Source of the DNA: Conoideocrella luteorostrata
Lineage: Eukaryota; Ascomycota; Sordariomycetes; Hypocreales; Clavicipitaceae
DNA: 64,000 nt
Assembly (NCBI GenBank): GCA_032433595.1
Contig: JASWJB010000017.1
Location: forward strand, 62,001 to 126,000
Direction of reading: 5' to 3'
The notes below the pieces were generated by a model. The model saw nothing but the letters and a program-made list of their open reading frames with translations, ran no database searches and was not told the origin of the DNA. Positions 11,121 to 22,745 of this stretch are shown here, in pieces (position 1 is the first letter of the stretch; the number at the start of each line of letters is the position of its first letter). Made by a program: the position numbers and the translations under genes.

Positions 11121-13027
11121 ATGTCACCAACTGCATGTGGGAGGAAGAGAAGCTTGCTTCGAACCTTTGGGTCTCGTCGTAGGCCCAAGGAATTTGCGGT
11201 GTCTCCTTCCATCCAGACAGAAGGTAAGATACTGATCATCATGTGAGAGAGAGCAAATCACTGATTCAAAGAATCGCAGAGGTGTCACCATCGAAGCCAA
11301 TTCACCAGCACGGAGATGCACAAAGGTCCGAGTGTCAGCAAGGGTATTCAAAGAGCGCAGGCGAACTGGTCGTGAACGATGATGGGCAGACTTGCACTCG
11401 TACGACAACCAACCCGACTCCGCGTGGTATATATGTCGCCGAAACACCATCCAAGAGGCCACCCGACTGCTCTAGCGATGTTCGCAGGCTCCCCTTGTCC
11501 CCATTCTCCATGCATCCAGTTTTGGTTCGGCCGACAGAGAAGACAGACAAGGACCCAAGGAGGTCCGTTCTTAAGAGAAGCTCTCTGAGGGTTCACCGAG
11601 TTGGAGAATCGATTCCTCCCAGTCGTCGGTACACGACCAATTCTGTACATTTGGGGGAATCAATGGATCTCCTACAACTGCTGGAAGCTTCGACGGTCAT
11701 CGACTCGGAGAATAATGACATGCTGGCGGGAAAGGAGCCTTTGGAAACGGCAACCCAACCAGCTACGGACATACATCAAGGGCTCGTCAGTCCCAGTACT
11801 TCATCTGTCAAGGCTGTCAGTGTCAGTGTATCTCCTTACATACCCGCAAGTCCAGAGGAGGTTAATGGCAAGATTCGCGAGATGCTTGAGGCTATGGAAG
11901 CTCTGAAGCCTAGCACACCATCAAAGACTATGACGAGATCTCGCACTCTACCCCGCGTGGCACAGTCAAAAGTCTTCACCAAAATGACGGGTGCTTTGGG
12001 CCGAATTTACAGCAAATCAGCTAGTCCTGAGATGCGAACGTCTGAGGCGAACGGCGAGTTTCCTGGGGACGAGACGGGCGGCACTCCTCCTCTAATAAGG
12101 TCGTCAAGCCAGGCAAATGCAAGCCAGTACACAATTAGCTCCATGGAGATCCGATTAAACGAGGGCAAGAATCTTAACAGGAACAAAGTTCAGCAAATGG
12201 TTAGAAGCCAGGTGTGTCGAAAGCCCGTTAACTCAAATGGACGCTCGATACTGAGTTCCCAGGCCCAGCAGGGGCACGTTAGAAGCGGGTCATCATCTGT
12301 GTACCAGCGGAGATCTACATCAAGCGTGGCTAGAGGCAATGGTGATATGCTACAGACTGAAGATCCCTTTGACAGTGAACAAGACTTTGAACACAATCTT
12401 GACGAGGGGATCTTGCGTGCATCTCCAGCAGGCTCGTCGACACCGCGTATTCGAATTCATCGCCCCTCGGGTTGCACTAAGGGCCGTCTTCTTACGAATG
12501 ACTTGAGTGAATCAAGTTTGGGTCAACTGAATATTGCCAGAGCAGTCAAAATCGACAAACAGGATAAAGATGGTCGACGGGTCCGCCAAGTGAGTTTTCG
12601 GCCGCCTGCCGATACCAAGGATGGTTCTGCCGGACAATGGATATTCCACGGACATGTTGATGACTTGGGGGTTGCAAAGAAGCATCCGTCACCCAGCAAG
12701 AGAGACCTGGAAGAACTCGAACTGGCATTTCAGCGATATAAACTGCCTCGAGGGGTGCCATGCGCGCATGACGACACTGATGAGCTTGCAGCCAGCAGTA
12801 CGGGAATTACTGAGGTGCTGGCTGAAAAAGACCTAAACAAAAGAATGCAGAAGCTATTGGGCCCAGGTTCCCGTAATGACTTGGAATGCAAAAGAAGACC
12901 GCACGCTTTAACACATATCCCACGACCACGAGGCCAAGTTGGCAGAGTACAACACGCCAAAATTCGACATGCTACAGTACACGTTCCGAACAATGCAAAC
13001 CCTGACGACGTTGACGAACTATTGTGA
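11121..13027 (+). CDS. Unrecognised 616-aa Ser/Arg-rich disordered protein
   Basis: Two exons, 11121-11223 and 11280-13027, joined across a 56-nt intron (donor GTAAGA, branch ACTGAT, acceptor CAG). Splicing gives a 616-aa protein starting MSPTACGRKRSLLRTFGSRR. Without the intron the long frame has no upstream ATG, which supports the model. The protein is rich in Ser, Thr, Pro and Arg, with many phospho-site-like RxxS/SP motifs. A mid segment with KMTGALGRIYSKS and a C-terminal helical patch (SKRDLEELELAFQRYKLPRG) are the parts most likely to bind something. It ends in an acidic DDVDELL. I recognise no domain, signal peptide or membrane span. It is probably a cytoplasmic or nuclear scaffold-like protein, but that is inference from composition. 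Confidence 0.75.
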
Positions 13028-13400
13028 TGACTAACAATTTATACTATGATTGGCAGGTTTAGCTGTGGTTGACGAGTGATTATGGAGTTGGATGTGATAA
13101 ATTATCATACGCTCATGGTCTGTAATGGATGCACTGCATGTGAGTATCGCGGGAGTAGTAGTTTCGGGGAATGAGGTATACACTAAGAATACAATTCTGA
13201 CAATTTTATGGCTTGAGCACAGTTTAATTGTATTAATTTCATTGATCAATAAGGGAGTGTGCACAAATTGCCGTATAAGCTGGGGTATAATGTCTGCAAA
13301 ACATCATCTAAACTCGTAACCACATCATCGCTGACATACATAAATCATAAAGTAAGAATAGTCAACCCCCTCCCACTAAAATAACATTAAAGCGATTTTT
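13028..13400. other. Convergent intergenic region
   Basis: This AT-rich 373-bp spacer separates the 3' ends of the 616-aa gene (plus) and the 85-aa gene (minus). It presumably holds both 3' UTRs. No frame of interest. Confidence 0.6.
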
Positions 13401-13723
13401 TTAATAGGCTTGGACTCTGTGAGAGCCACGACCGTCGGTGCCGTGCATACGACGAGTTCCAGCAGCCTAGCGATGTATTAGTGCTGAGTTTGCGCGATTC
13501 GCGGTTCGCGATTAGCTGGACATGAACATACCTTGAGACCAGGTCTTCGCGTCAAGCTACCCCTGAGCTTCATAAGAGCACCGCTGACCTTGTCCGACAT
13601 GGATGGCTTGCGCTGTTGGTGGTGGACAGGCTGCCTGCGGCTAAAGAGACCGCGACGACGGGGACGGGTGGTGGTGGTGGTAGTAGTGGTGTGTTGATGG
13701 CGGCTTCTGCTTCCGAAAGGCAT
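13401..13723 (-). CDS. 85-aa His/Thr/Arg-rich basic protein, conserved-looking in filamentous fungi
   Basis: Two exons on the minus strand, 13723-13532 (64 codons) and 13466-13401 (21 codons plus stop), with a 65-nt intron (donor GTATGT, branch CACTAAT, acceptor TAG). The product starts MPFGSRSRHQHT, followed by a run of eight Thr, then Arg-rich segments (RPRRRGLFSRR), a short helix-like GALMKLRGSLTRRPG, and a second-exon tail with GTRRMHGTDGRG. It is very basic, with no signal peptide or membrane segment. I recognise the architecture as a small protein recurring in Sordariomycetes annotations with no assigned function. Nucleic-acid or ribosome binding is possible from charge alone. A TATATATA element and a CCCCT (stress-element-like) sequence lie about 125-140 bp upstream of the ATG (13845-13860). 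Confidence 0.8.
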
Positions 13724-16204
13724 TGTGAAGAATTTGTAATGTAAAAGTTTACAAGAGTTGTATTTTGTTCGGAGATGTTTGTGATATTTTGTCTGGAAGA
13801 GATGATGATAATGATAGTTATGCAAAGAATTAAGCCAGACACAGGGGAATATATATACGTGTGTTGAGCTACAAGCTGGCGATTTCGAAGCGGTCAATAA
13901 AAACTTGGAATCTGGAGATATCCAAGAGATCAACAAGGCTTGCACACCTTATGATGCCATACCTCTGTCGTTTTTGCGTGGCTGCCGCTGATCGGCCACG
14001 CTTGGTGTTTCACAGCATGACTTTTCGCGGCGGGAAAAACAGGGTCTGGCCGATAAAACTTGGAAGCGGTGCTGGACCCTGTGGCTTTGGCACGTCACTT
14101 TTTTGGGGTGCGGCGGAAGGGATTGGCCTGAAGGTGCCGGGGGTGGTGGGGATGTGGCTGGAGCTGTCTGGGTGTGACAGCGGGTGTGATGTCATGGCGG
14201 CTGACGAGGGTTGCTTGTGGCTGCGATGATGTATGTTCTCTGCCGGGGCAGCAGGGACGTGTCGGGGGTTTGTTTGGTGCAAGGGCATCAAGATTCGTTT
14301 TTGTGTGTTTCCAACTTGGTTTGGCGGCGGGGATGACGATGACGATGCATGTTCGGAGTACTCCGTATGGACGTGGGCTTGGATGTGGACGTAGTCGAGA
14401 TAAAGAACATGGGACACAATGGAGCTTGGCTAAAAACAAGCTTGAGGGAGACTGCCGTAAACTTGATCTTTGCTAGTACTAAAGGCGGGATGGAATGTGG
14501 AGAGGGAGGGAGAGGAGCGAGGACCCTTGATTGCGGCTCTTTATTTTTCTTCGGAACCGGACTTTGTATTATTGTTCTACGCAGACGTTGCTTGCGGCTT
14601 GCGGCTTGCTTCTCTCTGTTGATACAGTAGACTAGCTGTGCGAGATGCTTGATGGTACGGAGGATGCAGTTCATAAAACGCACTTGTAAGGTCTGCTAAC
14701 ATCGGGGAATGTGCTACTCGCTTGTGAAGTGAAATGTATGGATGATATTGTTGCGTCGCTGACCCCCGCGCGCGCGCGTACCGCGTACCGCGTACGGAGC
14801 AATGATTTTGTGAGGATAGGTAGTTACCCCAGTCGGCAAATTTTATGTTGCGAGTTGCGGCAAAAACAAAGAACGTAGATTAAAATATTACTTTGACGAC
14901 GAAAAAAAGACTATTTCTCGGTGTAGCTGTGATCCCCGTAGTCGCGCTTTTTACATCCATCGAACATTCCGCGGCTAGACAAATCTCAGCACGCATGACC
15001 CTCTGCAAGATGCACCACAAGCTACATGACGGGCAATATACTCATTCAATAGATCATGATCGCGACTTGCCATTTCGTAGCCCATGCACCTGTCTCCCGA
15101 TGAGTAAAGCACACCGGACCAGTCATCCTCGTGTCTCCACGACTGTGCATCAAGTCAACACAACAACACCATTCGCATGTCTCTCCGAGGCAGAAACCCT
15201 GCATTGTATGTTGCAAAAACACTGCCATCGCAGTGCCTAGAGTGTACTATGCCTTTACGCACACGGGCCACGCATGTATCGTGATGGGGCGGATCAAACG
15301 GCCAAAGTCTGTGGCATGGATGGGGTTCATCGCCCGCAGGAACCATAAGACAAGTATCCTGAGAAGCCTCAGACAGCTCCACGGTCCGACAATTGCGAAA
15401 CCTGCTGAATTCTGTGGAAAACAGGGGTATGCGACGTCAGCGGTCAGCGGGGGGTCTATTTTAGACCAGCGACTCACTCCCGGACAGGGCCTTCTAGGGG
15501 GGAGGGGGGGGGGACCGTTTCTATTCGATCCTTGACTTTCATGTACAGCTCTGCGATGTGCACATAATATTGACATTGAGAAGCTGATTTTAGCTCGTTC
15601 ACAAGGTCCGCGGGGCGGCGAACTGTCGCAGTGCGAAAACGATATACGTAGTGTTTGAGCACTGTTTTTTTTTTTTTTTTTTTCGCTATGACTATTCTAT
15701 GACTGGGCGACGGCCGATTTAAGATGATCCTATTGTAATGCCACTATACGGAGTACCGACCCGTAAAATACCAAAATACTGCTTGATTCAAAGTTCGTAC
15801 GACGACTGCACACGGTTCATCTTGATCGCTTGGGTCCGGAGCTGTCTCCACTGGACTGTCAAGGAAGAGGCATTTCTTCTTGCTGCGAGAGAAGACTCTG
15901 CTGGTTTTGATATAAAGCTATAGTTCATGATTTAGCGCACGGCTGGTACAGCGGAAGGTGCCAGCGGCATAGGGTGATGGGTGATACTGTGTATACAGAC
16001 CCTCCATTTTCTCGAGAAATAGTAAAATTGATGAAGCAAGATTTGCATAGAACAGTATAGACATGTCATTAAGTTTGGTATTGGTCACCATCAACGTCTC
16101 CCACCCTACACTGGTTTCGGCACAACAACACTTGTCTGTATTATATAAACCATTCCAGTATACTGTTGCACGCTTAGCTACAATATATGCTGCATGAAAG
16201 AGAA
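13724..16204. other. Gene-free 2.5-kb region
   Basis: Contains the promoter of the 85-aa gene, a (CG)n tract at about 14766-14778 followed by repeated CGTAC units, a 19-base poly-T at 15665-15683, and 9-mer copies at 14359 and 15747. Frames such as minus 14417-14010 are Pro/Ser/His-rich and lack an ATG start, so I do not call them genes. Confidence 0.55.
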
Positions 16205-17132
16205 TCATGTCCGTAAATTAGCCTTCATAGTCGCTAAATCAGCCTCCGAAAATCCCAGTCCTTTGGTAACATAGCCGTCCCACCCGCCAAAGCGCTCGTC
16301 CAGCCCGTCCCGGAAGGCCTGCCAAAACTCGGGCCGCAAACTCACAAGGTTGTAAAAGCCAGGGGTTTCGGGGTCCTCGATGTGCATAGTGCTCATGGCG
16401 TAGTGCAGGAGCGTCTCGCGGGCGGGCTCGGTGCCGACCCGGGAGAGCATGTAGTCCCGGGTGGAAGCTTCGAAAGGCGTGCCGGCGAGGGCGTGCAAGA
16501 GGCCTGCTACGACGCCAGTGCGGTCACGGCCGGCTGGGAAGCAAACAAAGTTAGAAGGAACGGGGTGGATGAATGAATGAATGCATCTATGAGGGTGGTT
16601 GGCCTTTTGGATCAAGATCATACGCACCTGTGCAATGGAACAGTACTGGCTCGGTCGGCCTGTCCCTCACATGTTCCAGCAGGGCCCGGATCGTAGGCCG
16701 ATAAGCCAACGCGCAGTTCATGTACTCCTTCTTCCAGGCCCCCTCGCCGCCCTCGACGGCATACTCTTCCAGGCTGGGCATGTGGTACCCGTCGTCCACG
16801 TCAAACCAGATGCTCTCCACGCCCGGGATGATGGGATCCGGGGAGCTCTCCCGCTCAGCCAGCAGACGGAGGTCGAAGATCTTCCGGACATGACTGGCCA
16901 GCCATGCTAGCGCGTCGGGGTCCTTGCTCGCGCTTTGGAGAAATCCGGAGCGGTAGAATCGCGTTTCGACAAGGGCGCTTCCCGGGACGGCGCCGAGATC
17001 ACGGAGGTTGAAGAGGGACTTTGTGGGGATGAAGGGCCGCGAGGTGAGGATGGGGAGGAGCTGGTCGGGGGAGAGGGCGGTTCGGACGTCTGTGGCGCAG
17101 AGCGCGTCGAGCTCCGCGGGCGAGGGGGGCAT
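16205..17132 (-). CDS. Tyrosine/serine protein phosphatase, PF13350 (Y_phosphatase3) type
   Basis: Two exons on the minus strand, 17132-16628 and 16533-16205, with a 94-nt intron (donor GTGCGT, acceptor CAG). The intron interrupts the active site, and splicing restores H-C-T-A-G-R-D-R-T-G at residues 166-175. This fits the HCX5R signature, with nucleophile C167 and Arg173. An NLRDLG motif at residues 42-47, followed by a YRSG motif, is typical of this family of PTPs related to bacterial LipA/MptpB, which act on phosphotyrosine, phosphoserine or phosphoinositides. The protein is 277 aa, the usual length. It has no signal peptide and is presumably cytosolic. The ATG at 17132 is followed directly by MPPSPAELDALC, which matches the usual family N-terminus. 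The gene stands alone in a gene-poor stretch. Confidence 0.92.
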
Positions 17133-17475
17133 GTTCCAAAGTGGTTGTTGAAAGAGTGCGTTATTGGGTGCTTACCATATAGTTACAGTGCAGGTTGCTG
17201 AAGGCAATTAATGGTTGCCACATATGGGCTGCTTGTGCTTGATGCGGACGCAATATGACGATGCGGGGGCTGCGGCGGCTCGCGGTCGGGCCGCGGTCAA
17301 GACAGGCTGCTCAGCACTGCCCTGCCCGCCCTATCCTTGCCGCCTCGCAGCCATGACGAACTAACAAATCATCTCTCACATGTACATATCCTTGGTGTCC
17401 AGTCCACCGCCACAATAACGATGCGGCATCTCGATTGCCGAGTAATTCAAACGGCATGCGGAGTAGACTGCCACT

Positions 17476-17511
17476 GGGCAGATAGGGCAGATAGGGCAGA
17501 TAGGGCAGATA
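17476..17511. repeat. Tandem repeat (GGGCAGATA)x4
   Basis: Four perfect 9-bp units occur in a row, outside coding sequence. This is a minisatellite likely to vary in copy number between strains. Confidence 0.95.
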
Positions 17512-18600
17512 GCACCGCCAGTTGGGACTCAGCGACAAGCACATGGAGGGCCTCTTTTTCCTTGGGTTGCAGGAGAGAGAGAGTGCTGCGTGTGCTACGT
17601 AGTATGAATATGAACCGAGCTCCTAAAACAGGCACGCACTACGACGTGTTAATATAGTGACTCCATAGACTACTCGTATACTCCGTACTCCGTAGTTAGA
17701 TGGTGGCCAGAATGGCAGAGTAGCAACGACCCAAAAACCGAACACGAGGGTCCGAAGCAAAAAGCCGCCAATCTCGGTCCGTCAAAACATGCGTCGTTGG
17801 CTCATTACTCACCACATGCAAAGCCAGCAAAAGAAAATGTTTTCTCGAAACAATAACCCAGAACATGCAAGGACTGCATCGCAGCTCATTTCTCGTAGAT
17901 AAAATAGCTCGGCACTCTTCCGCATATGGAAGGACAAGCTTTCCAGCCCCTCCTCATCGCCTTGGCCTGCTCCATAAATTACCGTAAAGAACGCTGCGGG
18001 GGCAAAGGGGGGAGGGGAAAGGCAAAAATCCAGCCCTGGGTCCATGCCAAATGGCCACACAGAGCTCGATACTCCGTACCATGGTGTCTAATTGGCCGAC
18101 GCGCCGCAGATCCGCACTGAGCATGTTTAATCCTGTCGGAGTTGTAACTCTGGAGCCTCTCTTGCTTCTTTGGCTTCTTTGCATTATTTATGTTTTCTGC
18201 TAATTCCCATGCTGTTTGCGGAGAACGAAAAGGGGAAACGTGCATGCAGCATCCATGTAGCGAGACATTACGTGTGCAACCGTGAAAACGGGCGTCATGT
18301 CATCGTTTCCCTTCTGTCGTCGAGATCAAGGAGAGTTACTGTTACTAGCATGTTCTGGCACAGAAAACTTTGGACGCACAGGCCCCGATCGTCTGTAGTG
18401 TAACCCAAGAATCGGTTGTTATTGTTCCGCGACAATTGCCAAGTGCGCTGGACGACGAACGACAACGAACCAACAGCTTCGCGCAATTTCCTTCCTATCC
18501 GGGCCTGATGCACGCATCATTGGCAATGAGCACCTCCACGCAGTAAGGGCCTAGTAGTTGCGGAGTACGGAGTAGATCAAAAGGTTCTACACACCCTACG

Positions 18601-18621
18601 ATGAGCAGCTCCAGATCTTGA
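18601..18621 (+). promoter_or_regulatory. Possible upstream ORF of the amidohydrolase gene
   Basis: ATG followed by five sense codons and TGA, 101 bp before the main ATG at 18723. If the transcript starts upstream of 18601, this short frame would precede the main start and could dampen translation. The transcription start is not known from sequence. Confidence 0.3.
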
Positions 18622-18722
18622 AGCACTTTATATTCAAACCTTCCCTCTATTCTTTCTCAAGCAGCTTCTTATTTTATTTCTTTGCTGCATCAGTGGGAAA
18701 TCCCCAATTGAATGAAGTCATT

Positions 18723-20701
18723 ATGGTTTTAGCCCCCTTCCTCCGATGGGGCTCCTTCCTCAGCATCGTGGTAGCCGTCTCCATCGCCTTTGCCCTCTCC
18801 GCCCAGCAAGAACCCCTCAGCTTCTTCACTTCGAATTCGCCAAACTCGTCCAAAAACGCCGCCACCTACTGCTACAAGGGCGTCCGGACACACGACCATG
18901 ACAACCCCTCCGCCCAGTGCTTCTCTGTCGTGGACGGCACGTTTTCCCGCGTATGGGGAGACGCTGCCCTCGACCACTCTGCATCGCCGCCATGTGATCA
19001 GGAAAAGGTGCTCGACGGATACGTCATTCCTGGCCTGTGGGATGGGCACGCTCACTTGATGGCTTGGGGCGAGTTCCTGCACTCGGTGGATTTGTTTGGC
19101 GCCGAGAATCTAACTGAAGCCCGGAGCCGCATCAAGTCGTACTTGACTAAGAATCCAGAAGCTGGCAAGAAAGACTTCTGGTTGAGAGGCACAGGGTGGG
19201 ACCAGGATAAATATGGTCGGATGCCTACGGCCGTAAGTCGTCGTCGTATTTTCTGCGTCTCTCTTCATGAGAATTGGAGTCCTAATGTGGCGAGAGTGAG
19301 TGCAGAAAGACCTAGAGGAAGAGCCCGCCCTCAAAGGCCTCTACATAATGCTTGATCGCATCGACGGCCATTGCATCTGGGTCTCCCGTCCCGTCCTGGA
19401 CCTCTTGCCCAAGAATCTTACTGATATTCCTGGTGGCGAAATCATCCGCGACCCCGGCCCAGGCGTCTTTTGCGACAACGCCATGGATCCCGTCTACAAT
19501 TTTTGGCCCGGGACCAACGAGGAGACCAAAACCCGGCTCGTTAAGGACGCCATGAAGGATCTCAACAAGGTCGGCCTTGTGGGTGTCCATGACGCCGGTA
19601 CTCCGCCTGGCCTGATCAAGCTCTATAACAAGCTGGCTGATAATGGAGATGACTGGACCGTTAGAGTGTACAGCATGATCGATTGTGATGAGAGAAACAC
19701 GTTTTGCAAGGACAATGCCACTAGAATTGCGAGAAATGATTCGCGACTCTGGGTTCAGAGCGTTAAGCTCTTTGTTGGTAATGGCTTTCTCTTCCTCTTC
19801 CTCTTCCTCTTCCTCTTCCTCTTCCAACCCGACCTCGTCCCTTCCCCAATCTCATATGGATGTATTATCTGTCTTTACACTACTAACACACCACATCTCA
19901 GACGGCGCTCTCGGCAGCTGGGGCTCCGCCATGCTCGAACCCTATTCTGATCTCAAAAACAAAACCGGCAGTCTCATCGTGAATTCCACCGTCATGACCA
20001 ATCTTACAAAGAGCTGGGCTGAAGCCGGCTTCCAAGTTAACGTCCATGCCATCGGCGACCGCGCCAACCGTGAAACCATCGACGCTTTCGTAGCTGGCCT
20101 CATCCACGTCTGTCCCGAGGCCACCCCTGATAACTACGAAGCCCTCCGCATCTGCCAAGTAAAACACCGCTTCCGCATTGAACACGCCCAGATCGTCCAT
20201 CCAGATGACCAGGCTCGCATGGCCAAGATTGGCATCATTCCTTCTGTCCAGCCTACCCATCCCACAGATGACATGAGGTATGCGCTTGACAGGCTGGGAC
20301 CGGAGCGCACCGAGACGGAAGCATACAGGATGCGATCGTATATTAATATTGCTCCGCTGCTGGGAAGCGATTTCCCTGTTGAGCCTCCCAATCCGTTCCA
20401 CGGCATTTACGCCGCAGTCACGAGAAAGAACCCTGGCACTGGGAAAGGCTTCAACGGCTCGTCCGAGGGATGGCATAAAGAGGAGGCTTTGACTTTTGAC
20501 GAGGCCATGTGGGGATTTACTGGTGCTACGGCATACGGCGCTTTTCTAGATGGCAGGGCTGGTCTGATCAAGGAGAAAGCCTTTGCCGACTGGGTGGTTC
20601 TGGACAAACCCATCGAACACATGGATATCGAGGACTTGCGCACTCTCGAGGTCAAGGAGACCTGGGTTGCTGGAAAAAAGGTCTATTCACGAGACAAGTA
20701 G
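18723..20701 (+). CDS. Membrane-anchored or secreted amidohydrolase (Amidohydro_3, YtcJ-like)
   Basis: Three exons: 18723-19232, 19306-19777 and 19902-20701. Introns are 73 and 124 nt; the second has a TACTAAC branch site and a (CTTCCT)n tract. The product is 593 aa. Residues ~8-22 form a hydrophobic helix (signal anchor or signal peptide). Metal-site motifs of the TIM-barrel amidohydrolases are intact: GLWDGHAH with H109 and H111, a lysine at K324 (SVKLFVDGALG), H376 in HAIGDRAN, H422 in RIEHAQ, and D484 in GSDFPVEPPNP. The family hydrolyses amide or formamide bonds (for example N-substituted formamides), usually with two divalent metals; the substrate cannot be told. The start at 18723 has A at -3; an in-frame extension upstream starts only with TTG. 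The gene is tail to tail with an acyltransferase. Confidence 0.93.
19787..19827 (+). repeat. (CTTCCT)n tract inside intron 2 of the amidohydrolase gene
   Basis: About six pyrimidine-rich hexamer units lie between the donor at 19778 and the branch site near 19882. The tract would encode Ser runs or Leu/Phe runs if retained, so unspliced reading yields misleadingly long open frames on both strands. Confidence 0.9.
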
Positions 20702-21084
20702 CATTGATGTAGGAAAACCGCGTTGGCATGTTGGAAGATAAGCGACTTGAGGGCGTTAGTAGTAGTGATATGTGAACAGGTCATAATAATTACGCCTATA
20801 TTCCATCTCAGACTCGAAACTTATTTCCCCTGAATCTCAAATATACGAGGAAGCTTGCCCCCAAAAAAAGGTACCAACACAGTACTAATCTTTATGCGCA
20901 GCCTCGTAAGAGGCATCGTGTAGAAACACTTGACCAAATAAAAACAAGCTCATCCGGGCCTGTACCCGGGAAAATAACAATTTGCCAAAAACGCCTGACC
21001 CCCAGCTATGCTTAATTTCTTTGGCCTCTCATGTGGGAACGTTGGCCTGTCACTTATGCTGTAAATGCCGTACGAGTCGTGTCA
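20702..21084. other. Convergent intergenic region
   Basis: 383 bp between the 3' ends of the amidohydrolase (plus) and acyltransferase (minus) genes. Nothing else seen. Confidence 0.6.
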
Positions 21085-22745
21085 TTAGTCCCTCACAGAG
21101 ATGCACTTGGTCTCGAACCACTTCGCAAACTTCACCGTGGGAATATCCACCGCCCTCCAGAATACGTCGGCCCACCAAATCACGGTGGGGATGCAAAACA
21201 TGGCACCAAGAATAAATCCAGCATTGTACCAGTATCCCTCGACACCAGTGATCCCATAGGCCATCTTCTCCCAATGGTAGCCTACAACGTGCATTGCAGG
21301 ACCATGCATAAGGTACAGGGCATAAGAAATCTTGCCAAAGTATTGGACGACTGGTGAATTGAAGAAGCGTTGCCATGTCCGAGAGTAACCAACGGCTAGA
21401 ACAAAAACGACCGCACCGGTCGACTGCCAATATCGGTAATGTTCATCACTCCACCACTTGGGAATAAGTGAAGTCAGGTAGATCCATCCCGGTGCCACAT
21501 TACCACCGTCATCTGGTTGAGACATGAGATATAGACCGACAAGGCTAACAAAAGCCCAGAACAATCCGTTCAGCCAATTCACTAATTTCGAGGTCTGCTG
21601 TTGTTGCTGAAGCTGTTTCTCATTTTGTGGCAACGCCGGTGATGACACATGAGCGCCACGGATATGGTCCATCTCAGCGAGCATCATCCCACAAAAGAAT
21701 AAGCACAGCTCCCATCTCGAATGACGATACGTAAACCATGTGATGCCGCTAACAGTCAAAAAGCGAAGGCCGGTTCTTAGACGAGCGGTGCCGATAATCG
21801 TGAGGAACAGATACAGCGAGCATCGAAATTCCAGGGGAATGGTCCACAGGTGCACATCATATGCTGGGGGATTAAGTTAGCATATATTATACCAGACACA
21901 CTCCATTTAAGTAGCAGAGTCTTACATGTAGACCCGCCGAATTTGTCCCAGTCAAAAACATGAACAAATCTATACATGTGAAGTGCCCAGTCCTTGAATT
22001 GGTTGTATGCTGAATCCATTGGAGCGGGATGAGGCTCGACAATGTTTTTCATGTATGTGCGGTCGTTAGCAAACTCTCGTGTCCATTCATACGCTCCCAT
22101 TTGCAACAAGCAGACGATCATTAAAGTAGAAATGGCGGTTGGCAAGTACAGTCGAATGCCGCGACGAAAGGTTAGCGAGCTCATGGTTGTCGCAAAGTCA
22201 GAAAAGGCACCATTTCGAACCAACTTCAAAGGTCGATAAGAGAGGGCGTATCCTGAGATTACAAAAAAGACGCACACGGCGGGCGGCCCTTGGTACCACA
22301 GTCTGAGAAGAGGAAGCTTCAGGAAGTGATAATTATCCTCTCCAGTGCCCCAGCTTTTTGCAATAGTGAAGGCCTGATAAAAGTAGTGACAAAAAAACAC
22401 AAACAGAGCAGCCAGCCCTCTCATGCCGTCCAAATATGCCGTAGGAGAAAGCTTGGAGGGGCATATTTGTTCCCGTGCATGCCTGCCCTGTAAAAAGCTT
22501 GGCGTAAAGAAGACTACTGCACGAATCAAAAGTACACGCCATGGCGCTGATCGAACTTGGTTCCACGGAATCGTCAATGGGGAGCTGTACTTTGAATATG
22601 TAGGAAACCTCACTCGAAAACGGAAGAGGGATTCAGCATCGCTAATGCTGCCATCGCTTTCGGAATCGGAATTGAATCTTTCATCCAAAAGTCTCACATC
22701 CTCTATATGAGAGATGGTCTGCGCTAATATGTCATTTTCTCTCAT
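21085..22745 (-). CDS. Acyltransferase family 3 (PF01757) integral membrane protein
   Basis: Two exons on the minus strand, 22745-21926 and 21863-21085, with a 62-nt intron (donor GTAAGA, branch GCTAAC, acceptor CAG). The product is 532 aa. After a charged ~75-residue N-terminal tail rich in Asp/Glu/Ser comes the typical family opening DGMRGLAALFVFFCHY, then GPPAVCVFFVISGYALSYRP. The second exon begins with YDVHLWTIPLEFRCSL. About ten hydrophobic helices are visible, ending with GKISYALYLMHGP and two last helices. Fungal members transfer acyl groups (often acetyl) from the cytosolic side to small hydroxylated substrates or glycans; the acceptor is not predictable here. The ATG at 22745 is the first ATG of the frame; upstream in-frame initiation would need TTG. 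Tail-to-tail pairing with a hydrolase suggests, but does not show, related metabolism. Confidence 0.9.

Larger units (their letters stand above)
17133..18722. other. Divergent 1.6-kb intergenic region
   Basis: Lies between the phosphatase (minus) and amidohydrolase (plus) starts. Holds a 9-bp tandem repeat (17476-17511), 9-mer copies at 17679, 17686, 18070 and 18566, and a seven-codon upstream ORF at 18601-18621 in the amidohydrolase leader. Confidence 0.6.

Noticed and set aside
14010..14417. Minus-strand Pro/Ser/His-rich 135-codon frame
   Set aside because: Lacks an ATG start, low complexity, no splice extension found.
18618..18722. N-terminal extension of the amidohydrolase starting before 18723
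   Set aside because: The extension begins with TTG, not ATG; 18723 has a good context and starts directly before the hydrophobic helix.
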